The translations under genes were made by a program, and so were the position numbers. Below are positions 52,734-62,321 of a stretch of DNA of 64,000 nucleotides, piece by piece; within the stretch, counting starts at the first letter, position 1, and every line of letters starts with the position of its first letter. Origin of the DNA: Puniceicoccales bacterium (lineage in GTDB: Bacteria; Verrucomicrobiota; Verrucomicrobiia; Opitutales; JAIRKQ01). The notes under the pieces are model-generated. The model did no database searches. It saw only the letters and a program-made list of their open reading frames with translations, and was not told where the DNA came from. Location: assembly GCA_031267915.1 (NCBI GenBank), contig JAIRYE010000006.1:1-64000 (forward strand), given 5' to 3'.

Positions 52734-53651
52734 CTAGCAAAAAATTATGATTGCTAAAATAATTCTGTAGGGAGCGAAAAATAGCATTCCATGGCGGGCA
52801 ATAAATGTGACAAAAATTTTGATTGCAACGATCGAAGCAATAAATGCTGCGAAGATTCCAAGGCAGAATAATTTAATTCCGAAGTAGGCAAAAATTACAT
52901 TGAAGTCTTTTGTAAATTTATAGCCCGCTGCTGCGGTTAGAGTCAGAACACCGAGAAGAAAGCTGTATTCTGCGGCTGCAGCTCTTCCCAGTCCACACCC
53001 GTATCCGCCGACAATGCTGGTCATTGATCTGCTCATGCCGGGAATGAACGCCAAGCATTGCCAAAGGCCGATGGCTAGGCTTTGCGTGCTGGTCAAATTT
53101 TCGATGGTCCTGCCACTACTCCCCCAGGTGAGTTTTTCCCGGCCATAATGCCTTTCGGCGATGAATATGATTACGCCACCAATGACCAGTGAAATGGCAA
53201 TTGCATTGGCATTATAGGCAATTTTCTGCAGCCATCCATCTATGAATAATCCGATTACTGCGGCCGGAAGGAACGAAATCAGCAAATTGCAAATCAGTCT
53301 GCGTCCGCGAGAATCTCTTCCCAGCATACCCATGCCAATGCTGGTGAATCTCTTCCGGTACAGGCAGAGTATGGCTGCAATGGATCCAAATTGAATCAGG
53401 CTAAAGTAGGAATTTTTGGCACGTGATTTTGTGTCTTCGGTGTCTGCTTCAGAGCGTGATTTCGCCATTCCGCCGTCCAGCATAAACTTGTCGACTAGTA
53501 TCAGGTGTGCCGTGGATGAAACCGGTAGAAATTCCGTGATTCCCTGCGTAACTCCCAGAGCAATTACTTCCTTTGGCGTGAAAATATCTTCGCCGTTGGA
53601 AGTGGAACAAATTGATAAAATAAGGCCGATGACCAGGGAAAATGTTTTCAT
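52734..53651 (-). CDS. uppP: Undecaprenyl-diphosphatase UppP (BacA)
   Basis: A 305-residue inner-membrane enzyme dephosphorylating undecaprenyl pyrophosphate. It has the two motifs GVTQGITEFLPVSSTAHLILV near residue 32 and FIPGMSRSMTSIVGG near 200, and about eight helices. The first 20 residues look like a signal peptide and precede the usual family start, so a later start may be used; none of the alternatives is decisive. It follows the TPR gene with one base between. Confidence 0.93.
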   Translation of the reverse strand: MKTFSLVIGLILSICSTSNGEDIFTPKEVIALGVTQGITEFLPVSSTAHLILVDKFMLDGGMAKSRSEADTEDTKSRAKNSYFSLIQFGSIAAILCLYRKRFTSIGMGMLGRDSRGRRLICNLLISFLPAAVIGLFIDGWLQKIAYNANAIAISLVIGGVIIFIAERHYGREKLTWGSSGRTIENLTSTQSLAIGLWQCLAFIPGMSRSMTSIVGGYGCGLGRAAAAEYSFLLGVLTLTAAAGYKFTKDFNVIFAYFGIKLFCLGIFAAFIASIVAIKIFVTFIARHGMLFFAPYRIILAIIIFC

Positions 53652-53652
53652 G

Positions 53653-56235
53653 CTAGTTTGAATAAGGAGAAATGGCGTTTAATTTGCTTTCAATTGCGGA
53701 GAGTGCTTCAATTTTGGACTTATCCCTGTCCGGTTGGTAGAAATCGCCGAGAATATTTACCATCTGCAATAGCCAATAAAGATCATTGCGAGCCAATTCG
53801 TTCCCGTCGGCAATGGATGTAAGCAGAGTTTCCCAGGCGATTTTCTCCATTTCTTCCCCCAGGGAATTTTCGCGCAGAACAAAGCAATACATGGCTGCGA
53901 TTTCTATGTGCAGTGACAAGTCGGTCATGCCAGTGGAGTAGAGGCGCTCCAGTATCATCTGAGCACGTTCTCCGAAAATATCTCCCCTCGATTTTTGAGC
54001 AAAAATTGACTTGGCCAGGCAAAACTCGGTAAAATGATACCTTTTCTCGAATGGAAAGTCTTTTAGCAACTCCTCGTAGACCAGTTCCGCTTCTCCAAAT
54101 CTGCCGCTCATGCGGAGCATATCCGCAATTTCCAATCTCGTTGCGTAGATGATTTCATGATTGGCGTACTTGGAGCTCAGAATTGATAGACAGGCGATTG
54201 CATCGCTGTAGCTTTCCATGCCGAGAGATTTGTAGTATTCTGCGCATTTGTAGTAGGCAAATGGAGAATATGTGCCTTCGGATTTGGCGTATTCCAGGAG
54301 AATTTTGCAGGCAAGTGGAGTATTTCCTCTCTGGTGTTGGTACTCCGCTTCCTCGAAGTACGACAGTGTGGCAATTTCCTGCTCCGGATACATTTTCCTC
54401 AATTGTTTGAAGGTTTGAATGCCGTCACTCTCATTTTTCAATTTTAATTCGCATGCTCCTTTTATGAACAATGCTTTGCTTGCGATTTCTGCGATTTCTG
54501 CGGAATGGCTTCTGCTGGGAAAAATTTCACAGATGCGCAGTGCGAGAATATGTGCCCGCTGGTAATTTTGCTTTGAAAACATTGAGTGTGCCTGCAGCAG
54601 ATAAAATTTTACCAGATAGAATGGCGGAATTTTGGCAGCATAGGCGTCCAGTAGCAGAGACAGGTAATCTGTGGCTTGGGTTGTATTTCCCGAATGAATT
54701 AGCGCATTAACGTACAGTAGTTCCGCATGCCATCTATATTCCGTGAGAAAATTGTGAGTTTGTCTAAAATTTATGAGATGCTGTTCCGCAGCCGCCAAAT
54801 TATTGGATTTTACGGCGGTCTGAACCAGTTGGCATAGAACTCTATCGTAGGCGATCTCTTCCAAATTACTTTTCAGCACTTCTTCGTATATCTGGGAGGC
54901 GATGTCGTAGGCATCACTCAGGTAAAAGGCATTGCCTATTTGCATTGTCAGTGCGAATTTTTCCCTCTCGTCACTTATAAGTTCGCGCATTTTACCCAGA
55001 TAATGTGCCGCCATTCTATAGTCCCTGGGGCTTTGTTGCCACGCCAGATATGCCAGAGCTTCATATATGTTCACAGTGAGAGGTTCCTGGGGAAATTGAA
55101 AAATAATTTCCTCCGCTACCTGCTGAGCTGCATTTATATTCCCTGTGTCAACAGCCAACCTCATTTTCGCAAATAAAATTTGGCGCACCATGCTGCCCGG
55201 GAGATTTTGAATGTCCTTGCTCGACAGTATTTTTAGGGCTTCGATGCGCTGATTTGTATTTTCAGCGGATGAAACGAATAGCTTTAGGGTTTGTTTCTTC
55301 AATTCATCGTTGGCGGAAGAAAGCAGGAGATTTAGGACTATGCCGAGCCCATCGGCGGAGTGCAGCCCGCTTGCGATTGCTTTGTGCAAATAAAACGACT
55401 GCAAATTTTGCTCATCGGATTTATCAATGGCTCTCATCTGTTCGTCCAGCAAATTTTTTGCCCTTTGAGTATTTCCGATGCGCGTAAGTAGCAGTGAATA
55501 GGCCTTTACGAACGGATATCCGCTGCTTCGGTATTCATATTTTTCGCACAGAGAATTTAGCGTTGCCAACAGATTCGCGAAGTCGGCAGACTTTGTTGGA
55601 AATTGCAGCATAAATTGCGTTGCGAATGCCTGAATTTGAGCGGTCTGATCGGAAGAAGTGGAGTGTCCTTTAGCTTCCTCCAGATTATTCGCCATCTCCT
55701 CAAAGTTCATGGCCATCGCGGAGATGGCACTTTTCACCGCGTAGTACCATGCCAGCTCATAGTTCTCAAGATTTTTTACGTCGGACCTTAGTAAAATTTT
55801 ATTTGCCGCAGAAAAATCATTTTTAAAACACGCGACAATGGAAGCGTTTATCAAAAATTTATTGCGCAGGCTCGGCTGAAGCTCTGCATTTGCCAGTTTT
55901 AAAATTGTGTCAAATTTATCCATTACTTCGGAAAAATTCCCAGTTGCCAAATCGGATTCTATCAGTCCGGACATGGCGATACACCTTTGCTCATTGGGTA
56001 AATTTTTTATTCCGAGAGCCTGGGTGAAAAAATTTTTAGCAAGTGTGAAAAGTCCTATTTTATAGGCGTTATTTCCTCTGCTAATCAGTGATGTAAAATC
56101 ACTGTGCAGCGCATTTTCAATGGAAATGAAATCGTTTTCGTCCACGCTGATCTTTGGCTGTTCCGATTCCGAGAAACACGCTGCCGCTCTCCAAACAAGC
56201 AGAAGTAAAAAAAAGTATTTCGGAAATTTCCCCAT
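53653..56235 (-). CDS. Large secreted tetratricopeptide-repeat protein
   Basis: An 860-residue protein with a signal peptide (KYFFLLLLVWRAAACFS, probable cleavage near residue 20). The rest is nearly all helical with repeated TPR-like pairs such as AGLFTLAKNFFTQALGI, EALAYLAWQQSP, and GRFGEAELVYEELLKDFP, spread along the length. It probably acts as a periplasmic scaffold or outer-membrane-associated binding protein. No enzyme domain is seen. Position between glmS and uppP suggests an envelope role, but this is inference. Confidence 0.8.
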   Translation of the reverse strand: MGKFPKYFFLLLLVWRAAACFSESEQPKISVDENDFISIENALHSDFTSLISRGNNAYKIGLFTLAKNFFTQALGIKNLPNEQRCIAMSGLIESDLATGNFSEVMDKFDTILKLANAELQPSLRNKFLINASIVACFKNDFSAANKILLRSDVKNLENYELAWYYAVKSAISAMAMNFEEMANNLEEAKGHSTSSDQTAQIQAFATQFMLQFPTKSADFANLLATLNSLCEKYEYRSSGYPFVKAYSLLLTRIGNTQRAKNLLDEQMRAIDKSDEQNLQSFYLHKAIASGLHSADGLGIVLNLLLSSANDELKKQTLKLFVSSAENTNQRIEALKILSSKDIQNLPGSMVRQILFAKMRLAVDTGNINAAQQVAEEIIFQFPQEPLTVNIYEALAYLAWQQSPRDYRMAAHYLGKMRELISDEREKFALTMQIGNAFYLSDAYDIASQIYEEVLKSNLEEIAYDRVLCQLVQTAVKSNNLAAAEQHLINFRQTHNFLTEYRWHAELLYVNALIHSGNTTQATDYLSLLLDAYAAKIPPFYLVKFYLLQAHSMFSKQNYQRAHILALRICEIFPSRSHSAEIAEIASKALFIKGACELKLKNESDGIQTFKQLRKMYPEQEIATLSYFEEAEYQHQRGNTPLACKILLEYAKSEGTYSPFAYYKCAEYYKSLGMESYSDAIACLSILSSKYANHEIIYATRLEIADMLRMSGRFGEAELVYEELLKDFPFEKRYHFTEFCLAKSIFAQKSRGDIFGERAQMILERLYSTGMTDLSLHIEIAAMYCFVLRENSLGEEMEKIAWETLLTSIADGNELARNDLYWLLQMVNILGDFYQPDRDKSKIEALSAIESKLNAISPYSN

Positions 56236-56242
56236 TGAATTT

Positions 56243-58087
56243 CTATTCCACGGTTACTGATTTCGCTAAATTTCTAGGCTTGTCTATGTCGCACCCGCGT
56301 ATCTTTGCGATGTAGTACGCAAATAGTTGCAGAGGAATCGTTGCAACTATCGGCCTTATGGCATCGTGCACATCGGGAATTGCTATCACATCATCGATGT
56401 ATCCGAACGAGGTTGCATCTTCCTCGGATACAATTGCTACCACCCTGGCATTCCGTGCTTTTACTTCCCGTATATTTGATACCGTTTTCCCCAAAATATC
56501 TTTTTGCGTTGCAAGGAATAAGCAGGGACATTTTTCAGAAACCAGGGCGATCAGTCCGTGCTTCATCTCCGCGGCTGGATATCCTTCGGCGTGAATATAT
56601 GAAATTTCTTTCAATTTCAGCGCTCCCTCCAGCGCTATGGGGAACATTGATTGGCGGCCAAGAAAAAGCATGTCTTCGTAGTGGGCGTATTTTTCAGCGA
56701 TCAGGCGAATTTCATCCTTTTTTTCCAGGACCTGGGCAACTTTTTCTGGGAGCTGCAGCAGAGCTTGAACAAAGGCAGCGCCCTCATCAAAACTCATGTC
56801 ATGCAGCCTTCCGAAATAAAGAGCGAGCATGGCGGCGATGCAAATTTGGGCAGTAAATGTTTTGCTTGCCGCTACGCCAATTTCCGGGCCCGAATGCTGA
56901 TAGATTCCACCCTCCGACTCTCTGGCTATCGTTGACCCAACCACGTTGGTTATTGCCAGGGTTTTATAACCCTTGCGCTTGGCCTCCTGCAGGGCTGCGA
57001 GAGAATCCAATGTTTCTCCGGATTGGCTGACGATGAAGACGAGCGTGTTTTTTTCGAGTGGCATATTGCGGTAGCGAAACTCCGATGAATATTCGACTTC
57101 CACTGGAATTCTTGCGTATTTTTCGATGAAGTATTCCGCAACTAGGCATGCGTGCCACGCAGTTCCGCAGGCGCAAAATAAAATTCTGTCGATCTGTCGC
57201 AGTTCGTGTGGGGACAGCTGAAGTCCACCGAATTTGGACGTGCTCATGTCATCGGAGAACCTGCCGCGCATTGCATTTTCCAGAGATTGTGGCTGTTCAC
57301 AAATTTCCTTCAGCATGAAATGTTCGTAGCCCTTGAGCGATACATCCTCAGTCTGCCAATCTAGTTCGCATTTTATCGCATTCACCTCTTTATTTTTCAT
57401 CGTTGTGATGAAAATATCGGAGCGTGTGATGCGGGCGAGCTCCCCATCATTTAGGTAGACGACATTTTTTGTGTGAGTAACTATGGCACAGGCATCACTC
57501 GCCACAAACATTTCCCCGTCGCCTACTCCAATTAGCAGAGGGGAACTTTTCCTTGCGACGACGATTTCATCCGGATTATCTTTGGAAAGAACTGCAATTC
57601 CATATGTTCCAACCACGTGCAGCAGTGCTTTTTGCACACTGGTTAGAAACTTATTTTTCGGTTCTCTTTCTTTGTTGTAATGGTACTCTATGAGATTTAC
57701 CAAAACCTCAGTGTCAGTGTCCGAGCTAAATTTATAGCCCTGCTTAACCAGATATTTTTTTATGGATTCATAGTTTTCAATTACGCCGTTGTGGACAATT
57801 GAAAAAATTCCATTGCAGCTGATCTGTGGATGTGCATTCCTTACGGAAACTTTTCCATGGGTGGCCCATCGCGTGTGTCCAATTCCAACATTCCCTAAGT
57901 TCATGGAGCTGTCAACGGCATCGGCTAAATTTTTTACTCTTCCAAGTCGTTTCAGCAGGACAAATTTTCCGTCTTTTAATCCGCTTATTCCCGCTGAGTC
58001 ATAGCCTCTGTATTCCATCCTGGAAAGGCCATCCAGCAGAACTTGTCCGAGATTCTTTTCGCCCACATAACCTATGATGCTACACAT
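56243..58087 (-). CDS. glmS: Glutamine-fructose-6-phosphate aminotransferase (isomerizing)
   Basis: A 614-residue enzyme making glucosamine-6-phosphate for peptidoglycan and LPS. The N-terminal glutaminase has its nucleophile at Cys2 in MCSIIGYVG, plus GIGHTRWATHGKV. Two SIS domains follow; the end DKPRNLAKSVTVE is the family's. I use ATG 58087, which puts Cys2 right after the initiator; the longer frame (six codons) would bury it. glmS-type riboswitch sequence is not evident upstream (only 207 bases to cmk). Confidence 0.96.
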   Translation of the reverse strand: MCSIIGYVGEKNLGQVLLDGLSRMEYRGYDSAGISGLKDGKFVLLKRLGRVKNLADAVDSSMNLGNVGIGHTRWATHGKVSVRNAHPQISCNGIFSIVHNGVIENYESIKKYLVKQGYKFSSDTDTEVLVNLIEYHYNKEREPKNKFLTSVQKALLHVVGTYGIAVLSKDNPDEIVVARKSSPLLIGVGDGEMFVASDACAIVTHTKNVVYLNDGELARITRSDIFITTMKNKEVNAIKCELDWQTEDVSLKGYEHFMLKEICEQPQSLENAMRGRFSDDMSTSKFGGLQLSPHELRQIDRILFCACGTAWHACLVAEYFIEKYARIPVEVEYSSEFRYRNMPLEKNTLVFIVSQSGETLDSLAALQEAKRKGYKTLAITNVVGSTIARESEGGIYQHSGPEIGVAASKTFTAQICIAAMLALYFGRLHDMSFDEGAAFVQALLQLPEKVAQVLEKKDEIRLIAEKYAHYEDMLFLGRQSMFPIALEGALKLKEISYIHAEGYPAAEMKHGLIALVSEKCPCLFLATQKDILGKTVSNIREVKARNARVVAIVSEEDATSFGYIDDVIAIPDVHDAIRPIVATIPLQLFAYYIAKIRGCDIDKPRNLAKSVTVE

Positions 58088-58294
58088 GGCGGCCATACTT
58101 GGCATAGTTGATTATTTTGCGAGAAAATTCTTAAAATAGTTTGCCACTTTGCCCGGAGTGTGCAATTCTCTGGAGGAGGTTTTCCCCAAACTCAGGGATT
58201 CGCAAACTTTCTAATTTTTTGCTTGATTTTCAGAAGATTTTCACTTTTTCGGGTGAGAAGGAAAAGCGGCAAATTATTTACTTTCCGAAACGGG

Positions 58295-58966
58295 ATGCAA
58301 AATTTTATAACCATTGCGGTGGATGGTGCGGCGGCCTCGGGAAAGACGTCAACATCTTTGCTGATAGCGAATAGGTACAATTTCCTGCTGGTGTCAACGG
58401 GGACGCACTACCGGGCATTTGCGCTGAAATTGAAGCAGGCCAGCGTGAGCAGCGGCGATACCGGGGGTATAGGTAATTTTCTGCGGAGCGTTGTCCTTGG
58501 AACGGAGGTCGATGGGAATGTTTCGGGGATTACCATAGGCGGTGAAGATTTTGCCGGAGAAGATTTGCGCACCCGGGAGATAAATGAAGCAGTCGCTCAA
58601 TATTCAGCCGTTGATAGCATCCGTAAATCTTTATTTGTTTACCAAAGGTCGCAGATAGAAGTTGCACGGGAGCACGGATTTGGAGGTGTGATCATGGAAG
58701 GGCGTGACATAACCAGCGTGGTTCTACCGGATGCGGATCTGAAGTTTTTTTTGGAAGCAAGCGCCGGCGAGCGTTCCCTCCGGAGAAAGAATGACAGGGA
58801 AAGCGATTTCATAGGCAAGCGGGACAAAATCGATGGCGGGAGAATCGTTTGTGGCGCAGATGTTTTTAGGATTAATACGGGAACAAACGGGCTGAATGCT
58901 GTTGCCGCAATAATTTCTGAGAAAATCGACAAAATTCTACGGAAAGAAAATTCCTTCCGCCTATAG
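58295..58966 (+). CDS. cmk: Cytidylate kinase
   Basis: A 223-residue P-loop kinase for CMP and dCMP. It has DGAAASGKTS at residues 10-19, VSTGTHYRAFAL near 33, MEGRDITSVVLPDADLKFFL near 140 and the RRKND LID region, with total length matching the family. I choose the ATG at 58295; the frame extends 45 codons further upstream, but that would place the P-loop at an unusual depth. Its 3' end overlaps the dgkA stop by six bases. Confidence 0.93.
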   Translation: MQNFITIAVDGAAASGKTSTSLLIANRYNFLLVSTGTHYRAFALKLKQASVSSGDTGGIGNFLRSVVLGTEVDGNVSGITIGGEDFAGEDLRTREINEAVAQYSAVDSIRKSLFVYQRSQIEVAREHGFGGVIMEGRDITSVVLPDADLKFFLEASAGERSLRRKNDRESDFIGKRDKIDGGRIVCGADVFRINTGTNGLNAVAAIISEKIDKILRKENSFRL

Positions 58967-59365
58967 GGTTAGGATAAAAATTCCCGAAATTATTACATTC
59001 CAAAGGGCAATATAAACCGCTGCACTGGCCGTGTCTTTTGCTTTTTTCGCCAGGGGAAATTTTTTGTTTTGAGCCGCAAAATTTACAATCGATTCGATTG
59101 CCGTGTTTAGACATTCTGCTATCAGCAGCAGGAAAAAATCGATAACCAGCAGTAAAAATTTCCAAGTCCAACCGAGGAACCAGAAACATATTGGCAGAAC
59201 CACTATCCCGCAAACCAGCTCTACCCGGAACGGTCGCTCGTGCCTCATAAATCGCATGCCACTTATGGAATAGCTCAGAGGATTGACGACGTATCTCCAG
59301 AAAAAAATAACAAAAAGTCTAAAAAATTTTCTGCAAAATTTCCTTTGCACGCCTATAACTTTCAT
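58961..59365 (-). CDS. dgkA: Diacylglycerol kinase (DgkA)
   Basis: A 134-residue integral membrane kinase converting diacylglycerol to phosphatidate. Its motif AECLNTAIESIVNF with the catalytic Glu and KKAKDTASAAVYIAL are clear, and three hydrophobic helices are present. I use ATG 59365 because AAGGA lies directly before it; a longer frame to 59458 would overlap the divergent transferase. DgkA recycles the diacylglycerol released when phosphoglycerol is moved from phosphatidylglycerol, which suits the neighbour at 59401. Confidence 0.9.
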   Translation of the reverse strand: MKVIGVQRKFCRKFFRLFVIFFWRYVVNPLSYSISGMRFMRHERPFRVELVCGIVVLPICFWFLGWTWKFLLLVIDFFLLLIAECLNTAIESIVNFAAQNKKFPLAKKAKDTASAAVYIALWNVIISGIFILTL

Positions 59366-59400
59366 TAGTCCTTCCCCGAAGGTTAGAGTAGCAAATACCC

Positions 59401-61356
59401 ATGGAGCGAGAAAGACAAAGGAAGCAAAAAAGACAAGAGCAAAATTATTGGAAGACACTTTTCCTCAAATTTGGACTGCTGCTTGCTATTTTTTCCGTCG
59501 CTCGTCTTTTGTTTTTCTTTTGCAACTGCAAATTTTTCCAGGACGAAAGTCTCCGTAATATTATGCTGGCTTTCGCCGTTGGCCTAAGATTTGATCTGGC
59601 GATTATTGCAATTCTCAATGCCCCGATTTGGATTTTTTGGACTTTGCCGCTCAGGTTTCGCTCCTGGAAAATTCCAAATATTCTGGCGGAAACCTGGTTC
59701 GTTGCATTTAATTTTTTGGCACTGATTGCGAACGTCATAGATGCGAAATATTTTTCCTTCACATTCAGGCGTATGGGAGGTGAAATATTTAGCCAAGGGG
59801 TGATGCTGACGGAGGATTTTTACATATATTTAAACGTGCTGGCGCGCTACTGGTATGTCGCAGTGGTTGGGATGCTGCTGACGTGCGCGCTTTGCATGTG
59901 TCCGCGCAGACTTAGTTTTATTGGGAAATCCGACAGAATCGAAGTGCGCGATTTTGGATATTTTTTTGCGGCGGTGGTACTTTTGATAATTTGTGTTCGC
60001 GGAGGATTTCAAAGGAAGCCTCTGAAGCCGGTGGATTCAAACATTTATGCGCCAACCCTGCAGATGGCTAGCCTGGTAAACAACACGGCATTTAATATTT
60101 TTCACACAAGGAAAAATGCAAGCCTGCCGCAGATGAAGTATTTTGGTGTTGGAGACACTCGACTGGCAAAATTTTCGCCCAGACATGGAAGTGGAAATTT
60201 CTGTGATTCCTGCGAAGATTTTAGAGGGAAGAATGTGTTCATAATAATTTTAGAAAGCTTTTCGGCGGAACACGTAGGTGCGCTTGACAGGCAATTCAAG
60301 GATAACAGGGACATTCCTTTTACCCCGTTTTTAGATTCGCTGCTGAAAAAAAGCTACGCTTTCGACGGTTTTGCGAATGGGGTAGTGTCCATAGACGCTT
60401 TGACTTCAATTACACTGGGGATCCCATGTCTCTTCGGATCGCCCTACATAACAAGTGCCTATGCGGAGAACGCAATGGTTCCTCTTCCGGCAATTTTGAG
60501 AAAGGATGGATACAAAACAATGTTTTTCTACGGCGGAAAAAGCAACTCATGCCACTTCAATAGCCTGAGAGTCAAGGCGCAAATTGAAGAATACTACTGC
60601 GAATATGACTACGATGGTCCGGAATCTGACACGAAGGGGTGGGGTGTCTACGATGAGAAATTTTTTCAGTTTGTTGCGAGAAAGGTCAACGCATCGGAAA
60701 AGCCGTTCCTGGCGATCCTGTTCACGCTGTCGTCCCATCATCCGTATTTGTATCCGCAGGAGTTGCACGGCAAATTTCCAAAGGGCAGCGGGTCTGAGCC
60801 TCTGGAAGAACTTATTGCCTACACGGATTATTCGCTGCGAAAATTTTTTGAAACTGCGGAAAAGATGGACTGGTACAAAAATACCATATTCGTTCTTGTT
60901 GCGGATCACATAGCCGGCCCCCAGCAAAGGTATTACAAAAACACTCTGGGCGGATATTCCATTCCGCTGATGTTTTTCGACCCCAATGGGAAACTGGTCG
61001 GGAAATCGGAAGAAGTTGCTCAGCAGATAGATATTATGCCTTCTCTTTTGGATCTAGTTGGGAGCAAACACAATTATTTTTCCTTCGGTTCAAGCCTATT
61101 TAATGGAGATGCCCCACGGTTTTCCATCAGCTACAATAATGGAATTTATCAGATTATAACGAAGAAATTTGTTTGCAGATTTAATGGTGAACGTGTATCG
61201 GAATTGTACGAAAGGGAAGATTTTTTCCTGGAGAAAAATCTGGTGTCAGATCCGGTCTACGCTAGCCAAGTTGAAGATCTGGGAAATTTCATGAAAGCAT
61301 TTTTGCAGCAATACAGTGAAAGCATCAGAAGCAATGACATGCTTACTGCGGATTAG
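59401..61356 (+). CDS. LTA synthase-like membrane sulfatase-family transferase
   Basis: A 651-residue protein with about five N-terminal membrane helices (to about 200), then an alkaline-phosphatase/sulfatase domain. Metal motifs include IIILESFSAEHVGAL near 280 and FVLVADHIAGPQQRYY near 500. The nucleophile region reads GVVSIDALTSITLGIP, where the aligned residue is Ser rather than Thr as in LtaS; the family also has members with Ser there. Such enzymes transfer phosphoglycerol (LTA synthase, OpgB) or phosphoethanolamine to envelope glycans. In a Gram-negative cell the glycan is unknown. It diverges from dgkA with 35 bases between. Confidence 0.88.
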   Translation: MERERQRKQKRQEQNYWKTLFLKFGLLLAIFSVARLLFFFCNCKFFQDESLRNIMLAFAVGLRFDLAIIAILNAPIWIFWTLPLRFRSWKIPNILAETWFVAFNFLALIANVIDAKYFSFTFRRMGGEIFSQGVMLTEDFYIYLNVLARYWYVAVVGMLLTCALCMCPRRLSFIGKSDRIEVRDFGYFFAAVVLLIICVRGGFQRKPLKPVDSNIYAPTLQMASLVNNTAFNIFHTRKNASLPQMKYFGVGDTRLAKFSPRHGSGNFCDSCEDFRGKNVFIIILESFSAEHVGALDRQFKDNRDIPFTPFLDSLLKKSYAFDGFANGVVSIDALTSITLGIPCLFGSPYITSAYAENAMVPLPAILRKDGYKTMFFYGGKSNSCHFNSLRVKAQIEEYYCEYDYDGPESDTKGWGVYDEKFFQFVARKVNASEKPFLAILFTLSSHHPYLYPQELHGKFPKGSGSEPLEELIAYTDYSLRKFFETAEKMDWYKNTIFVLVADHIAGPQQRYYKNTLGGYSIPLMFFDPNGKLVGKSEEVAQQIDIMPSLLDLVGSKHNYFSFGSSLFNGDAPRFSISYNNGIYQIITKKFVCRFNGERVSELYEREDFFLEKNLVSDPVYASQVEDLGNFMKAFLQQYSESIRSNDMLTAD

Positions 61357-61772
61357 AGCAAAGACACATGAAATGCGAAGATGCTGCGGCTGAGGGGAAA
61401 ATTTTACTCTTTGCCGGCGAACATTTTCACCTAATTAAATCGGGAGTGTTGCGGAGAAAACTGTGTGGTGTTTTAAAATTTTTCATTTTCATTTCACGAT
61501 TGCTTCCGCTGTGCTTAGCAACAAGCCATTGGATATTTCCGCAAATGCAGTGATGGATGCAATTTTGAATGTTTGCTTTCCGATGATGGGCTAGCAATTT
61601 TTACCGCGATTGACGGAATTATAATTTTTATTTGGCGACTTTCTTTGCGATTACGGTTTCAGGTGCGCCGATAATCTTTTGTTTGAAACTGGCTTCCGCA
61701 ACGCCTCCGTACGCAACAGGGCGTGCTAGACGGTTGCGTGGTGGAAATTTTTTAATGCGTGAAGTGCTTGTT
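61357..61772. other. Gap of about 415 bases without a confirmed gene
   Basis: After the transferase stop, a plus-strand ATG frame at 61368-61553 (61 residues, hydrophobic and basic) has no recognisable family. On the minus strand, 61628-61789 is open in a frame one step from the lipoprotein frame and encodes a basic peptide ending KKVAK, but has no usual start codon. Neither is called. No terminator hairpin or tRNA seen. Confidence 0.35.
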
Positions 61773-62309
61773 TTACTGTTCGCCTGCTTTTATGCTCTGC
61801 CGAACAAAGATAGACTTGTCGATTTTTTCAAAAAAGCGAATGTAAAACTTGGAGTCCATTAGGGCATAGCTACTTTCATTGGCACCACCGAATTCATTGA
61901 AAGTCTTTTTGTTGGTGACAAAGCTTACGCGTATTGACACTCTGTTATTCCCGAGTTCCTCCACGTGGGCGGTTCCGGTATCCCAGGTTGATTCGGAATT
62001 GGGTGCGCTTAAAAGCAACGAATCTTGAAATCTGAGCCGATGAGATTCGTTTGATGTGATGCTGCTTTTCGCTATGACCAGCCCCATCGCCGAATCCGAT
62101 GTTTGAATGATGAATCCCAGGTCCTGAAAGACATCTATGACAGCCGCAAAAGCAATTTTATAGGAGCAATAGAATTCGCGGGTTTGCATTGTTTGAATGT
62201 CAATGCTGGTGCGTGGTGTTCCCCCCTCCGAAGAGTCATCCAGCAGAAGGCATCCTCCGCAAATGCATGCGGACATGAATAGTGATGAAACAAAAAATAT
62301 TCTCAGCAT
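61773..62309 (-). CDS. Lipoprotein of unknown function
   Basis: A 178-residue lipoprotein: the signal LRIFFVSSLFMSACICGGC contains a lipobox-like GGC, placing the lipid-modified Cys near residue 20. The body shows SYKIAFAAVIDVFQDLGFIIQTSDSAMGLVIAKS, a pattern common to small envelope lipoproteins. Probably outer-membrane anchored. It is the second gene of a pair with the lipoprotein at 62322, 12 bases apart. Confidence 0.72.
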   Translation of the reverse strand: MLRIFFVSSLFMSACICGGCLLLDDSSEGGTPRTSIDIQTMQTREFYCSYKIAFAAVIDVFQDLGFIIQTSDSAMGLVIAKSSITSNESHRLRFQDSLLLSAPNSESTWDTGTAHVEELGNNRVSIRVSFVTNKKTFNEFGGANESSYALMDSKFYIRFFEKIDKSIFVRQSIKAGEQ

Positions 62310-62321
62310 ATAAAACAGTGG

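Noticed and set aside
57826-58294. glmS riboswitch-type ribozyme or cmk upstream extension
   Set aside because: The space between glmS and cmk is about 200 bases, with no recognisable ribozyme core; the 45-codon cmk extension lacks family similarity.
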